DNA of 64,000 nucleotides from Flavobacterium sp. KMS. GTDB lineage: Bacteria; Bacteroidota; Bacteroidia; Flavobacteriales; Flavobacteriaceae. Location of the stretch: positions 1 through 64,000 of the forward strand of contig NZ_JSYP01000023.1 in assembly GCF_000813005.1 (NCBI RefSeq), written 5' to 3'. The notes below the pieces were generated by a model. That model was not told the DNA's origin. It ran no database searches and saw nothing but the letters and a program-made list of their open reading frames with translations. A program made the position numbers and the translations under genes. Shown piece after piece: positions 41,473 through 49,255 of this stretch. How positions within the stretch are numbered: position 1 is the stretch's first letter; each line of letters opens with the position of its first letter.

Positions 41473-42276
41473 ATGAATTATTGGATCTATTTTTCTCACT
41501 ATGCCCTTGTGGCGATTATTTGTTGGTTAGTCTGCATGCTTTTACAAGTTGTAAAAAGCACACGTAATAAAACAGTACCTATACTGCTTTTTGCAACATT
41601 AGGTGGTTTGGCAATGGTACTATTTACCTATAACTTATGGCAACACTTGGGGCGACCACCTATGCGCACACTTGGCGAAACAAGACTTTGGTATGCCGTA
41701 TTCTTACCCATTATAGGTGTAATAACCTATACCCGATGGAAATACAAATGGCTCTTAAACTATAGTTTGGTTATGGCAATAGTATTTTTAACCATCAACT
41801 ATTTTAATCCAGATACCTACAACAAAGCCTTAATGCCAGCCTTACAAAGTATTTGGTTTGTTCCTCATGTTTTGGTTTACATTTTTTCTTATGCCTTACT
41901 AGCAGCATCTTCTATTGTAGCATGTTATGGATTATACGAATATTATAGAGGCACTTATAAAGATGCTATACTCCAACTTGCAAACAATCTAGTATATGTC
42001 GGTTTTGGATTCCTTTCCTTAGGATTATTGTTTGGCGCATTATGGGCAAAAGAAGCTTGGGGACATTACTGGACATGGGATCCTAAAGAAACCTGGGCAA
42101 TGCTTACCTGGTTAGGATACTTAATTTATATACACATGCGTTATCGTTACCCAGATAGTATTAAACCCATTTTAATAACCTTGGCATTAGCATTTGTTGT
42201 ATTATTACTTTGCTGGTTCGGCGTAAACTATATGCCCTCAGCAGCACAAAGTGTCCATACCTACTCCAATACATAA
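41473..42276 (+). CDS. ccsA: CcsA-like haem handling protein of cytochrome c maturation
   Basis: 267 aa, about eight membrane segments. The tryptophan-rich motif WGHYWTWDPKETWAMLTWLGYLIYIH is the WWD haem-binding domain of CcsA/ResC. His residues at membrane boundaries (LWQHLG and FVPHVLVY) fit the external and transmembrane haem ligands. It exports haem and, together with the ResB-like protein, ligates it to CxxCH sites. Spacing after the ResB-like gene is 56 bases. The end of the operon is marked by a bidirectional terminator. Confidence 0.92.
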   Translation: MNYWIYFSHYALVAIICWLVCMLLQVVKSTRNKTVPILLFATLGGLAMVLFTYNLWQHLGRPPMRTLGETRLWYAVFLPIIGVITYTRWKYKWLLNYSLVMAIVFLTINYFNPDTYNKALMPALQSIWFVPHVLVYIFSYALLAASSIVACYGLYEYYRGTYKDAILQLANNLVYVGFGFLSLGLLFGALWAKEAWGHYWTWDPKETWAMLTWLGYLIYIHMRYRYPDSIKPILITLALAFVVLLLCWFGVNYMPSAAQSVHTYSNT

Positions 42277-42317
42277 AAAAAAGAGCAGCAACTATATTTT
42301 AGTTGCTGCTCTTTTTT
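42276..42317. terminator. Bidirectional terminator between ccsA and the convergent lipoprotein gene
   Basis: Perfect 17-bp arms aaaaaagagcagcaact (42276-42292) and agttgctgctctttttt (42301-42317), 8-base loop; A and T runs on both sides serve both strands. Confidence 0.92.
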
Positions 42318-42335
42318 ACTTTTATAAAGTATCTA

Positions 42336-43517
42336 TCATCTAAATCTATTCCGAACGATGATATCCTTGAGTTTGGCTTTTAAATCTTCGCCCGTATCAT
42401 AAACCATTTGCTCGTTATTAGGAAATGGCACGGCACGTTTATTAAAATAGCCAATATAACTATCCTCACAAGCATTTCTATCCCCTCTATAAGTTGCATA
42501 AGTATAATCAAAAATAAACTCGCTCGTTATAGGAAACGATTGTATTAACTGGTTTCCTTTTAAATCAATATAATCAACCTTTGCAGTTACCTGACAAGAT
42601 TTAAATTGTCTGAACTCATATATGTTTGCTCGAAGCGTTCTATAATTATCCACTTTTATTTCGCGACCTAAACTATCCTTAACTGGTCTTCCTCTACCAT
42701 CCAAAAGAGTTCTTACACCATCTTTAATTTCTCTTTCCTTAATAAACTCCTTTTCTTTAATCTGCTCTGGCGAAATAAATATCTCTCTAAAATTCAGTAC
42801 TAAACTATAATCGTAAATAACATTTTTCTGTCTGGCGCTATGGTAAACAGTCCATTTATCGTTTAAACCATACGTGCTAAAATCTAGCAAATCATTTTGA
42901 AGCTGTTTTGGGATAACCATATTCGTTTCGTTTTTAGCATAAACATCAACAAAATCAGTTCCTTTAAACAAAGCCTCATCCATAAGCTTTTTAGTATTCT
43001 TATATCCGGGATTTATACTTTCCAGATAAGCAAAATCATCATACGCTTTTCTAAAATCCAGTTTGTTTTTAGATTTTAAAAGTACCGAAGCGTTTTCATA
43101 TAGGTATTTTGACAACGCATTTTTACTACTTACAATTTGTTCCGAATAATTATCAAACGGGAAATAAGCATTTTTTCCTTGCTTCATTAATTGTAATGGC
43201 AACAAAGGTCTTATTTTCTCCTGACGATTATTTAATTGAATGTAGGTGTTATAAACACGCTCTATATTAGCAGGATTAGCTTCCTTAGCCATCATATCTA
43301 GATTACGTAAATCTCTTTCTTTTGCTTTAGCAAAAGCCTCTTCCAGCAAATAAACATAATCTTGTTTCCCCTTAGAATCCTTTTTATTCCTTAATCCCTC
43401 AACAGCACGATTTATTGCTCCATCATAATCACCATCACTTAACAACGATTGAGTAGTTTTTACACCACAAGAAAACGCCAAAATCGATATTGAAAAAAGT
43501 ATTATAATCTTTTTCAT
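42336..43517 (-). CDS. Hypothetical lipoprotein, helical repeat N-terminal half
   Basis: 393 aa. Lipobox LAFSC (C17). Residues about 20-190 look like helical hairpins of the TPR kind (LLSDGDYDGAINRAVEGLRNKK, YVYLLEEAFAKAKERDLRNL, RKAYDDFAYLESINPGYKNTKKLMDEAL). The C-terminal half is beta-rich, with YRTLRANIYEFRQFKSCQVTAKVDYIDLKGNQLIQSFPITSEFIFDYTYATYRGDRNACEDSY. I do not recognise a named family, though proteins like this occur alone in many Flavobacterium genomes. Probably outer-membrane or periplasmic. Convergent with ccsA. Confidence 0.8.
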   Translation of the reverse strand: MKKIIILFSISILAFSCGVKTTQSLLSDGDYDGAINRAVEGLRNKKDSKGKQDYVYLLEEAFAKAKERDLRNLDMMAKEANPANIERVYNTYIQLNNRQEKIRPLLPLQLMKQGKNAYFPFDNYSEQIVSSKNALSKYLYENASVLLKSKNKLDFRKAYDDFAYLESINPGYKNTKKLMDEALFKGTDFVDVYAKNETNMVIPKQLQNDLLDFSTYGLNDKWTVYHSARQKNVIYDYSLVLNFREIFISPEQIKEKEFIKEREIKDGVRTLLDGRGRPVKDSLGREIKVDNYRTLRANIYEFRQFKSCQVTAKVDYIDLKGNQLIQSFPITSEFIFDYTYATYRGDRNACEDSYIGYFNKRAVPFPNNEQMVYDTGEDLKAKLKDIIVRNRFR

Positions 43518-43618
43518 TCCTTAATTTTTTAAAGTGCAAATATATCTGTTTTAGATCAATTCAGATAAATAGGATCATGATTTAAAATTTAAGAAGCAAA
43601 AACTTTCATTTTCATAAC

Positions 43619-43712
43619 AACCTAACTTCCCGCTGTACGCTAAATCTTTTTCTTGAGATCCTTCCTCCGTCAGGATGGCAAGAAAAAGGATACCGCTCCC
43701 ATCGGGGCTAAA
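43619..43712 (-). repeat. Long dispersed palindromic repeat, copy C
   Basis: On the minus strand: TTTAGCCCCGATGGGAGCGG, then TATCCTTTTTCTTG, a middle CCATCCTGACGGAGGAAGG nearly identical to copy A, CAAGAAAAAGATTTAGCG and an end ACAGCGGGAAGTTAGG. It lies between the minus-strand lipoprotein and VOC genes. Confidence 0.85.
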
Positions 43713-43759
43713 TTAGAGATGCTTTTTTTCAATATAGTAACCTCGTAGTAATTTGACTT

Positions 43760-44185
43760 TCAGCATTTAATCAAAAATATATTATATTTTTTTTTTGGCC
43801 AATATAAAACATTAAATTTATGTCCATCTGGATCAGAAAAACCAAAGAAATATCCTTTTCCATAATCTTGTGGTTCGGCAAAAATTCTTCCTCCTGCTTT
43901 TTTAACGTTCTTTAGCCATTGATCTACTTCATCTTTACTTTCGGCAGAAAGTGAAAATATAATTTCATTTCCAAGTTTTAAATCAGTCATTTCAGCATCA
44001 ACAGCCCACTTAAATCTATCTTTTATAAAAAAATGAATTATAAAATTATCGTCTCCAAAAACAAAACTTGTTAGTTCTTCAGATACACCGTGACCGTTTC
44101 GTTTAAAGCCCAGATCGCTATAAAATTTGGTTGTTCTTTCTAAATCTTCTACTCCCAAATTAGCCCATATTTTTTTAGTTTCCAT
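43760..44185 (-). CDS. VOC-superfamily (glyoxalase/bleomycin-resistance-like) protein
   Basis: Start chosen at ATG 44185 (METKKIWANLGVEDLERTTKFYSDLGF), three codons inside the longest frame. 141 aa. Two beta-alpha-beta-beta-beta units: ANLGVEDLERTTKFYSDLGFKRNG and the second ending in FAEPQDYGKGYFFGFSDPDGHKFNVLYW, which is the standard closing GxxDPDGH block. The first His ligand expected after the start strand is replaced (ANLGVED), so metal binding is uncertain. Substrate unknown; many single-domain VOC proteins bind antibiotics or lack enzymatic activity. Confidence 0.85.
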   Translation of the reverse strand: METKKIWANLGVEDLERTTKFYSDLGFKRNGHGVSEELTSFVFGDDNFIIHFFIKDRFKWAVDAEMTDLKLGNEIIFSLSAESKDEVDQWLKNVKKAGGRIFAEPQDYGKGYFFGFSDPDGHKFNVLYWPKKKYNIFLIKC

Positions 44186-44272
44186 AAGATTCATTTTAAA
44201 AATTAGAGTTTAATTCCGATTATTAAAAAATTAATCGCACACTAAATTTATGACTTTTTAAATTAAAAAAAA

Positions 44273-44298
44273 TAGAGATGCACAATTGCGCACCTCTA
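44273..44298. repeat. Short palindrome tagagatgcacaattg
   Basis: Arms tagagatgcac (44273-44283) and gcgcacctcta (44288-44298) around a CAATTG-like centre. The two mismatches become G-U pairs in a minus-strand transcript. A related fragment, tctagagatgcatcgaagtacatctaa, lies at about 44349-44375. Confidence 0.65.
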
Positions 44299-44383
44299 CG
44301 GATTCAGATTAGATATAAGATTATGTTAGTTTTACACAACAATGTATTCTAGAGATGCATCGAAGTACATCTAACATATAGTT

Positions 44384-44752
44384 CTATTTTAATTGCCTTC
44401 TACTTTTTATTTGATACACAATTTCCCAAAACAATATAGATAAAAAGGCGTAAACCATTAATGCCGTTTTAATCCCATGAGGGTCATATTTTGAAAACAG
44501 ACGTAAATCACCAAACTTCAATGCTAGATATAAGGCCAAAGATGCAATTACAGCAGAGCATATTATATTTAGTAAAGGAGTCCATTTTAATACCCTAAAA
44601 GAGAAAATTAAATTGATAAGAAGAAAACCACAGCCTAAAGTTATAAATCTATGATCTTTTAATTTTTCGCCCAGTGTCAGTAAAAATGAAGTTGAAAAAC
44701 TATAAGTAAAGAATAATAAGGAATAAATCAGAATGCGTATTTGTAATTTCAT
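44384..44752 (-). CDS. Small four-helix membrane protein, unknown
   Basis: 122 aa with four predicted membrane segments: about 8-27 (ILIYSLLFFTYSFSTSFLLTL), 35-52 (FITLGCGFLLINLIFSF), 58-78 (LLNIICSAVIASLALYLALKF) and 95-113 (ALMVYAFLSILFWEIVYQI). Short basic ends (MKLQIR and KSRRQLK) suggest both termini are cytoplasmic. No family recognised. Isolated gene between two repeats. Confidence 0.7.
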   Translation of the reverse strand: MKLQIRILIYSLLFFTYSFSTSFLLTLGEKLKDHRFITLGCGFLLINLIFSFRVLKWTPLLNIICSAVIASLALYLALKFGDLRLFSKYDPHGIKTALMVYAFLSILFWEIVYQIKSRRQLK

Positions 44753-44859
44753 TTTTTGTTATTTTTTTAATTTGCCAAAATTACAAATTAAAAATGAAGC
44801 TTAGATTAGGTTAACCTTGATAATTCATGTTATAAATATATGTTCCCAATCTTACTAAC

Positions 44860-44877
44860 GCGAGCGTCCCGCTCGTG
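44860..44877 (-). repeat. REP-like element, copy 2 (inverted)
   Basis: On the minus strand CACGAGCGGGACGCTCGC, with arms gagcg/cgctc and a GGA loop. Identical core to the copy at 17922. Forms an inverted pair with copy 3, 50 bases away. Confidence 0.75.
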
Positions 44878-44926
44878 AACATAAGTCACCTAAATGATAT
44901 GATAAGCAAACGGGAAATAGATTATA

Positions 44927-44951
44927 GACACGAGCGTGACGCTCGCGCCAG
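44927..44951 (+). repeat. REP-like element, copy 3
   Basis: GACACGAGCGTGACGCTCGCG with arms gagcg/cgctc around TGA. Opposite orientation to copy 2, so the two make a REP doublet between a membrane-protein gene and the DUF2947-like gene. Confidence 0.75.
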
Positions 44952-44958
44952 AGGAGAG

Positions 44959-45591
44959 CTAATCTCTTTCAGCAATAGATAAGTTTCCATTTGTACTCAA
45001 GATTATTACTTTTTTATTTTTAGGATTTATAATAATGTTTGATTCATCATCGTATAAAAACGAAATCCAATATTTGCAAATTATACCCCATTTAGATTCT
45101 ATTCCTGAATATTTATTCCAAAAAAACATAACCTCATCATCTTCCTCCCAATCAATTAATGGCTTAACAATTTCGTTGAAAGCTTCAGTATTAGTTTCGT
45201 TCCAGTCATTTTGCCAATTGTATTCTTTTTTAATCTCATTTTTTATTTTCCATTGGTCAGGATTATTTATGAGCATAAGATGTTTTTGACTTTCTGAAAT
45301 ATATTTATTCCAAAGTTGGGAACAATAATTATTTGTGAAGGCTTGTATTTCTGGTTTATCAAAATCAGTTAAAGTCGGATAACAATATTCATTTTCAAAA
45401 TAATAGAATTTTTCTAGAGAATCATATTTCTTATCTAGACTAGCTTTTTGTTCGTCTTCAATTTGTTTTTCCCAAGATTCAATAGCCAAATCGACATCAT
45501 TAAATTTATCAATTAATTCTTTCGCAGCACTTAGACCTATATTTAGTTTTAATTTAACTAGATTTATTTTTTCTAAATTTTTCATGTTCAC
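44959..45591 (-). CDS. DUF2947-like protein with an N-terminal helical add-on
   Basis: 210 aa, no signal. The start codon could be ATG 45591 or 45585. Residues about 5-45 (INLVKLKLNIGLSAAKELIDKFNDVDLAIESWEKQIED) look like the helical hairpin of ribosomal L7/L12 C-terminal or EF-Ts-like segments. The C-terminal part, EVMFFWNKYSGIESKWGIICKYWISFLYDDESNIIINPKNKKVIIL, matches my memory of DUF2947 (W-rich, ending SDDSNIII). Such proteins are often found in polymorphic-toxin immunity sets. Function unknown. First (most downstream) gene of the minus-strand accessory cluster. Confidence 0.65.
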   Translation of the reverse strand: MNMKNLEKINLVKLKLNIGLSAAKELIDKFNDVDLAIESWEKQIEDEQKASLDKKYDSLEKFYYFENEYCYPTLTDFDKPEIQAFTNNYCSQLWNKYISESQKHLMLINNPDQWKIKNEIKKEYNWQNDWNETNTEAFNEIVKPLIDWEEDDEVMFFWNKYSGIESKWGIICKYWISFLYDDESNIIINPKNKKVIILSTNGNLSIAERD

Positions 45592-45622
45592 CTCTTAGTA
45601 ATTGCAGATCCTTACTATCTGA

Positions 45623-46018
45623 TTAATTCATCTTGACATAAACGAATTCATAATCTTTATCAAACATTGTACTTTTAACTTTAATGTATTCACATTGTGT
45701 TTGTAATATTTTTGTCGTCAAAAAATCTCCTACTTTAGCATAATAATTAGGTATTGTAACTTCTAGAATTGTAGTTTTATATTCACACTCATTTAAAAAC
45801 TCCATTTTTGATTTAACATATTGACCATTTTCAATGTATTCTGTTTGTATTCCGTCCTTAACAATCATATAATATTCTTTTGGACTATAACCTATGCTTG
45901 CAAATTTTCCGTTCTTCAATTCTTCACAATTTGGCTCTTTATCTGGATCAAGAAATATATTTTCTTGCGCAATTAAAACATTACTAAATAGAAAAAACAG
46001 AATTATTATGTTTTTCAT
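45623..46018 (-). CDS. Exported hypothetical protein
   Basis: 131 aa. Signal peptide MKNIIILFFLFSNVLIAQ, mature part starting at E. Four Cys residues in CEELKNGKF, NECEYKTTILEV and QTQCEYIKV may form disulfides. Beta-rich pattern (YKTTILEVTIPNYY, CEYIKVKSTMFDKDYEFVYVKM), suggestive of a small lipocalin-like barrel, common but uncharacterised in Flavobacteria. No closer assignment. Confidence 0.65.
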   Translation of the reverse strand: MKNIIILFFLFSNVLIAQENIFLDPDKEPNCEELKNGKFASIGYSPKEYYMIVKDGIQTEYIENGQYVKSKMEFLNECEYKTTILEVTIPNYYAKVGDFLTTKILQTQCEYIKVKSTMFDKDYEFVYVKMN

Positions 46019-46102
46019 TATGATGAGGTTTTATTATTATTGTCACTACGAAGTCGTGAGACTTCGCAGAGCAGGGACTTCGTCCAGTACTTTTTTTTAT
46101 TC

Positions 46103-46405
46103 TTATAATGAATCTAAATTTATTCCAGCAGATTCAATTATGATTTCTTTAAATTGAGCCGAATCAGAAATTCCAATTCCACCTTCAGCCTTAATTTCGA
46201 CATTATTAATTGTAATTATTCTGTAATTAAAATTATCAGAATTTGAAATCCCTATTTCATCTGTTTGCTTTTGAATAGTTTTTTGAAATTTTCTATAATT
46301 ATCGTTACAAATTAATTTACCACTAATTACTCCCATACTTCTGTCAATAATTTCAAAAGTAGCTTTTCCAATTAGTTCATTTTCTATGTAAATTCTACAT
46401 TCCAT
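46103..46405 (-). CDS. Hypothetical protein, translationally coupled to the gene upstream
   Basis: 100 aa, beta-rich, no signal peptide or membrane segment. ATG at 46405 directly abuts the stop codon (46406-46408) of the upstream gene, so the pair is one transcription unit. Sequence shows a repeat of short strands (CRIYIENELIGKATFEIIDRSMG) and no motif I recognise. Composition (Ile, Asn, Asp) fits its neighbours. Confidence 0.6.
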   Translation of the reverse strand: MECRIYIENELIGKATFEIIDRSMGVISGKLICNDNYRKFQKTIQKQTDEIGISNSDNFNYRIITINNVEIKAEGGIGISDSAQFKEIIIESAGINLDSL

Positions 46406-46756
46406 TTATTTTAGCATTTTTTCAAACAAGATTATCAAAATCATTATCCCGATAACAATTCCTGCTACTTTAAAATAAAGTGCTGTAGCTTTTCTTCCAT
46501 CTCGATAATCAGAAACCATTATCGTTTCTGTATGAGCTATAATTTTATTTTCTTTAAATATTATATCAACTTTTACTCGATTATTTTCATTTATAAAATA
46601 CCTTATACCACTCCCTAAGTTTAGTTGATTCTCTATGTCGCAATAGTATTTGATATTTTTCTTTTCTAATTCACTTTCAAACACAATTTTATCTTTAAAC
46701 AAAACATAGATCTTAAAATGATTTTCGAATAATATTTCAGCGTTCTCTATACTCAT
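46406..46756 (-). CDS. Hypothetical tail-anchored membrane protein
   Basis: 116 aa. An N-terminal soluble beta-rich domain (residues 1-88) is followed by one C-terminal membrane segment (about 92-113, YFKVAGIVIGIMILIILFEKML). No N-terminal signal, so a tail-anchored topology with the N-terminus in the cytoplasm is inferred. Not recognised. Its stop touches the start of the 100-aa gene downstream; the two products may act together. Confidence 0.6.
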   Translation of the reverse strand: MSIENAEILFENHFKIYVLFKDKIVFESELEKKNIKYYCDIENQLNLGSGIRYFINENNRVKVDIIFKENKIIAHTETIMVSDYRDGRKATALYFKVAGIVIGIMILIILFEKMLK

Positions 46757-46835
46757 TTTTAGTTTTTGTTATACTTCAACGAAGTTGAGAGTCTTCTCCT
46801 AGAGAGCCCTTATAGCAAGTATTAACAGTTTTTTT

Positions 46836-47585
46836 CTACGCTAAACCTGCAATATTTAATTCTGAATATTGTTTTTTTGTCAAGTTTATTTTTACTGAAA
46901 TATTACATTCTCCACCATCATTCATTTCAATTAAGCTGTATTTGAAACCTGACTTATCATATTCGTTTTTACAATAACAACTTACCCAAACTTCTTTTTC
47001 ATTATTGATATTTGTTACAATTACGCATTGTTTTACATATTCATTTTTGTTTTTGAGTTTAGATTTGTTTTCAGTAAAACATTTACTCAAAATTTTATCT
47101 ATTTCTTCAAGTTCTTTTTGATTAATATCATAAGGCTTATATTCTGATTTTTCACTTTCTGGCTTGAATGTGAAAATCGCATAATCTTCAAAATTTGTAA
47201 AATCTATTTTACTTTTAATATTTAAAGAGTTCTTTTTTATTTCAATTCTAAAAGAGCTTTTGTCGCTTATGAATTCAATAAAGTTATTTTTTATTACAGC
47301 TTTCTTACTGTTTGTATATTCAAATTCAAATGGCTTAAAATATAAAGTATCGTTTTTTACTTCACAAAAACCCTTGAACTTTTCTATTTTTTCATAATTT
47401 GGGCTTTTTACAATTGAAGTAAAATTATAAGTACTATCTGAATATAATTCAAATATTAGGCTTCCACCTAAATCATAATTATTCTCTGCCAAAACCTGCT
47501 CAATTTTTGAGTCTTTTAAAGCTTCTTTTTTACATTGAGTAAATAAACTTAAAATTACAAATGTTAGAATTAATTGTTTTTTCAT
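46836..47585 (-). CDS. Hypothetical lipoprotein
   Basis: 249 aa. Lipobox LFTQC (C18, from SLFTQCKKE). Two parts: residues about 25-140 are beta-rich (GGSLIFELYSDSTYNFTSI, GFCEVKNDTLYFKPFEFEY), as in copper-resistance-like or lipocalin-like small domains. Residues about 155-249 carry Cys residues (CFTENKSK, KQCVIVTNI, WVSCYCKNEYD, GGECNISVKI). The second part resembles domains seen singly in other Flavobacteria. No family assigned. Confidence 0.65.
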   Translation of the reverse strand: MKKQLILTFVILSLFTQCKKEALKDSKIEQVLAENNYDLGGSLIFELYSDSTYNFTSIVKSPNYEKIEKFKGFCEVKNDTLYFKPFEFEYTNSKKAVIKNNFIEFISDKSSFRIEIKKNSLNIKSKIDFTNFEDYAIFTFKPESEKSEYKPYDINQKELEEIDKILSKCFTENKSKLKNKNEYVKQCVIVTNINNEKEVWVSCYCKNEYDKSGFKYSLIEMNDGGECNISVKINLTKKQYSELNIAGLA

Positions 47586-47775
47586 TTTTTTTCGTTTCCC
47601 AAAATATATACTAACAAGACTTTAATACCCCCTATCTAGAATAGTTTTGTATCATAAATTGATTTTTACACGAAGCTAAAATATTCTTTTTTTTCTTACA
47701 AACAATTAAATAGACACTTTATTTATTGAGTCTTCTAAGTCCTCAAGTGAGAGCCTATTTCTATCGTTTTTTCTC

Positions 47776-47880
47776 ATGAAAACAATTGTGTATTAGCCAT
47801 AAAGGTAACATCCTTTTACAAAATGAAACGAAGAAAAGAATATAGCCCCTTTTTCATTGGTAGACGCTCAAATTATTAAA
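47776..47880 (+). repeat. Long dispersed repeat family, diverged copy E
   Basis: ATGAAAACAA at the start, then GGTAACATCCTTTT, GAAACG, AAAAGAATATAGCC and CAAATTATTAAA at the end. These blocks occur in the same order and orientation in copy D (51801-51911). The inner CATCCTTTT ... AAAAGAATATAG blocks also follow copies A-C. Confidence 0.6.
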
Positions 47881-47982
47881 TATTTAAGTTCAATATCCAC
47901 AATCTTGTCATTTCTTTAAAAGACAAGTTTGTGTAGAAAACCTTAGAATTCTCTCTCCCAAACAAGTAAATTAACATAAAAC

Positions 47983-48010
47983 AAAAATCCCATTTCAGAA
48001 GAAATGGGAT
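47983..48010 (-). terminator. Terminator of the acetyltransferase gene
   Basis: Perfect 10-bp arms atcccatttc (47987-47996) and gaaatgggat (48001-48010), 4-base loop, followed by five T on the minus strand. Confidence 0.9.
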
Positions 48011-48038
48011 TAAGCAAGGATTAAATACAGAATTACTA

Positions 48039-48563
48039 TTAACTATAATATTTTCTATATTCAATTATATTTAAATCAATCTTATCCGTTTTTGTTTTTT
48101 TGTAAGTTTTAAAAGGAATAAATCCAAGTTTTTCAGGTATTTTTCGGCTAGCGATATTTTCTTCGTCTACAGGATATAAAATATATTCAACCTTAAAATT
48201 ATCTTCAATAAACTCAATTATTTCGGTAATTATCTCCGTTCCAAAACCTTGCCCTTGAGATTCTTTTTTTAACCATAAACCAACTTCAATCGATTCTGGA
48301 TTTATATTATGAATTCCACAGCAACCCATAAATCTTTCATCAATATCAAGAACAACAAATACTATATCCGTTTTTTCTAATAAGCCTTTTTTAGAATTAA
48401 GAACAAAATCAATAATCTCATTTTTATTTCCTTGAGGATTAAAAGGCATAAACTTAGTTACCTCACTAGTAAAGCTTTCATAAATATCATCGATATATTT
48501 TTCTTCAATTGGTTTTAAGATCAATCGTTTTGTTTTGATAAAAATATTTGTGTTTAACTTCAA
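48039..48563 (-). CDS. GNAT-family acetyltransferase (RimJ/RimL-like)
   Basis: 174 aa. TKRLILKPIEEKYIDDIYESFTSEVTKFM is the family start, and GLWLKKESQGQGFGTEIITEIIEFI holds the acetyl-CoA loop QGQGFGTE (Q-x-x-G-x-G pattern). DEENIASRKIPEKLGFIPFKTYKK gives the closing N-x-x-S-x-K-x-x-E-K-x-G-F block typical of RimJ/RimL acetyltransferases. It transfers acetyl to an amino group of an unknown small molecule or protein. Single gene with terminator inside the lipoprotein cluster. Confidence 0.87.
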   Translation of the reverse strand: MKLNTNIFIKTKRLILKPIEEKYIDDIYESFTSEVTKFMPFNPQGNKNEIIDFVLNSKKGLLEKTDIVFVVLDIDERFMGCCGIHNINPESIEVGLWLKKESQGQGFGTEIITEIIEFIEDNFKVEYILYPVDEENIASRKIPEKLGFIPFKTYKKTKTDKIDLNIIEYRKYYS

Positions 48564-48620
48564 ATTAAAATGATTTATGTTTTTTTTATAAACTTAGGAC
48601 TTGAGTATTATCATAGCAAT

Positions 48621-49172
48621 TTACTCTTGCTGAATCCATTCGTATTTTCCGTCTTTTAAATAAATTACCCCGCCACCACAACTTTCTTCGGCGTGAATAA
48701 ATATTCCGTCATTCAATAATTTTATTTTATCGGCTTCATTAACTTCTTCGTCAGTCATAATTTCGCCTTCGTTATTTACATTATTCCAATACAATTCATT
48801 TTTGGGAGCTTTTTCAAATATTCCAGCCCAATCTATCTCATCAAAACCCTGACCGAGAATATCATTTCCCATTCCTAAATAGTCGGTTCTTTTTCCATTT
48901 CCGAATATGATTCTTAAACCGCTTTTCTCATTTTTGGTACTTCTTACAATTTCAACAGTTTCATTCAATCCATCTCCATCTAAATCACAGGAAATCTTGT
49001 TTACTTTATGCTTTTTAGAAACTACAATTGTATCAGAATTGTTGGTTTCTACTTCTTTAGTTTTTTGTATTGTATCAATTTTTAAACTTTCAACTTTATC
49101 GTTTTTCGTTTTTTCTTCTTTTTTACAAGAGATAAAAATGAATGCAGCAACTATTAAAATTCTAATTTTCAT
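48621..49172 (-). CDS. Hypothetical lipoprotein with DxDGDG loop
   Basis: 183 aa. Lipobox FISC (C16), then a Lys/Glu/Thr linker. CDLDGDGLNETVEIV is a calcium-binding-like DxDGDGxxE loop of the kind found in VCBS/FG-GAP-like repeat proteins. The C-terminus ends ESCGGGVIYLKDGKYEWIQQE. Probably an envelope protein with metal-stabilised beta structure. Family not recognised. Confidence 0.65.
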   Translation of the reverse strand: MKIRILIVAAFIFISCKKEEKTKNDKVESLKIDTIQKTKEVETNNSDTIVVSKKHKVNKISCDLDGDGLNETVEIVRSTKNEKSGLRIIFGNGKRTDYLGMGNDILGQGFDEIDWAGIFEKAPKNELYWNNVNNEGEIMTDEEVNEADKIKLLNDGIFIHAEESCGGGVIYLKDGKYEWIQQE

Positions 49173-49255
49173 ATTCCTAATTTTCTATTTTTTCTTGTTA
49201 TCTAGTATTTAGCTTTATACGCAACGAAGTCGGGATTTCTCTTCAGCCGATATTA

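Larger units (their letters stand above)
47586..48038. other. Non-coding region between lipoprotein and acetyltransferase genes
   Basis: 453 bases. It contains the diverged repeat E (47776-47880) and the acetyltransferase terminator (47983-48010). 47586-47775 is AT-rich and featureless. A 62-codon minus-strand frame at 47876-48064 overlaps the acetyltransferase end and looks accidental. Confidence 0.65.

Noticed and set aside
46040..46080. cgaagtcgtgagacttcg palindrome near the exported 131-aa gene
   Set aside because: Short and without T run or second copy of the full unit; similar cgaagtcg words at 46770 and 49220 are too short to call a family.
47876..48064. 62-codon minus-strand frame overlapping the end of the acetyltransferase gene
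   Set aside because: It covers the terminator hairpin and the repeat end, and the acetyltransferase stop and terminator explain the region better.
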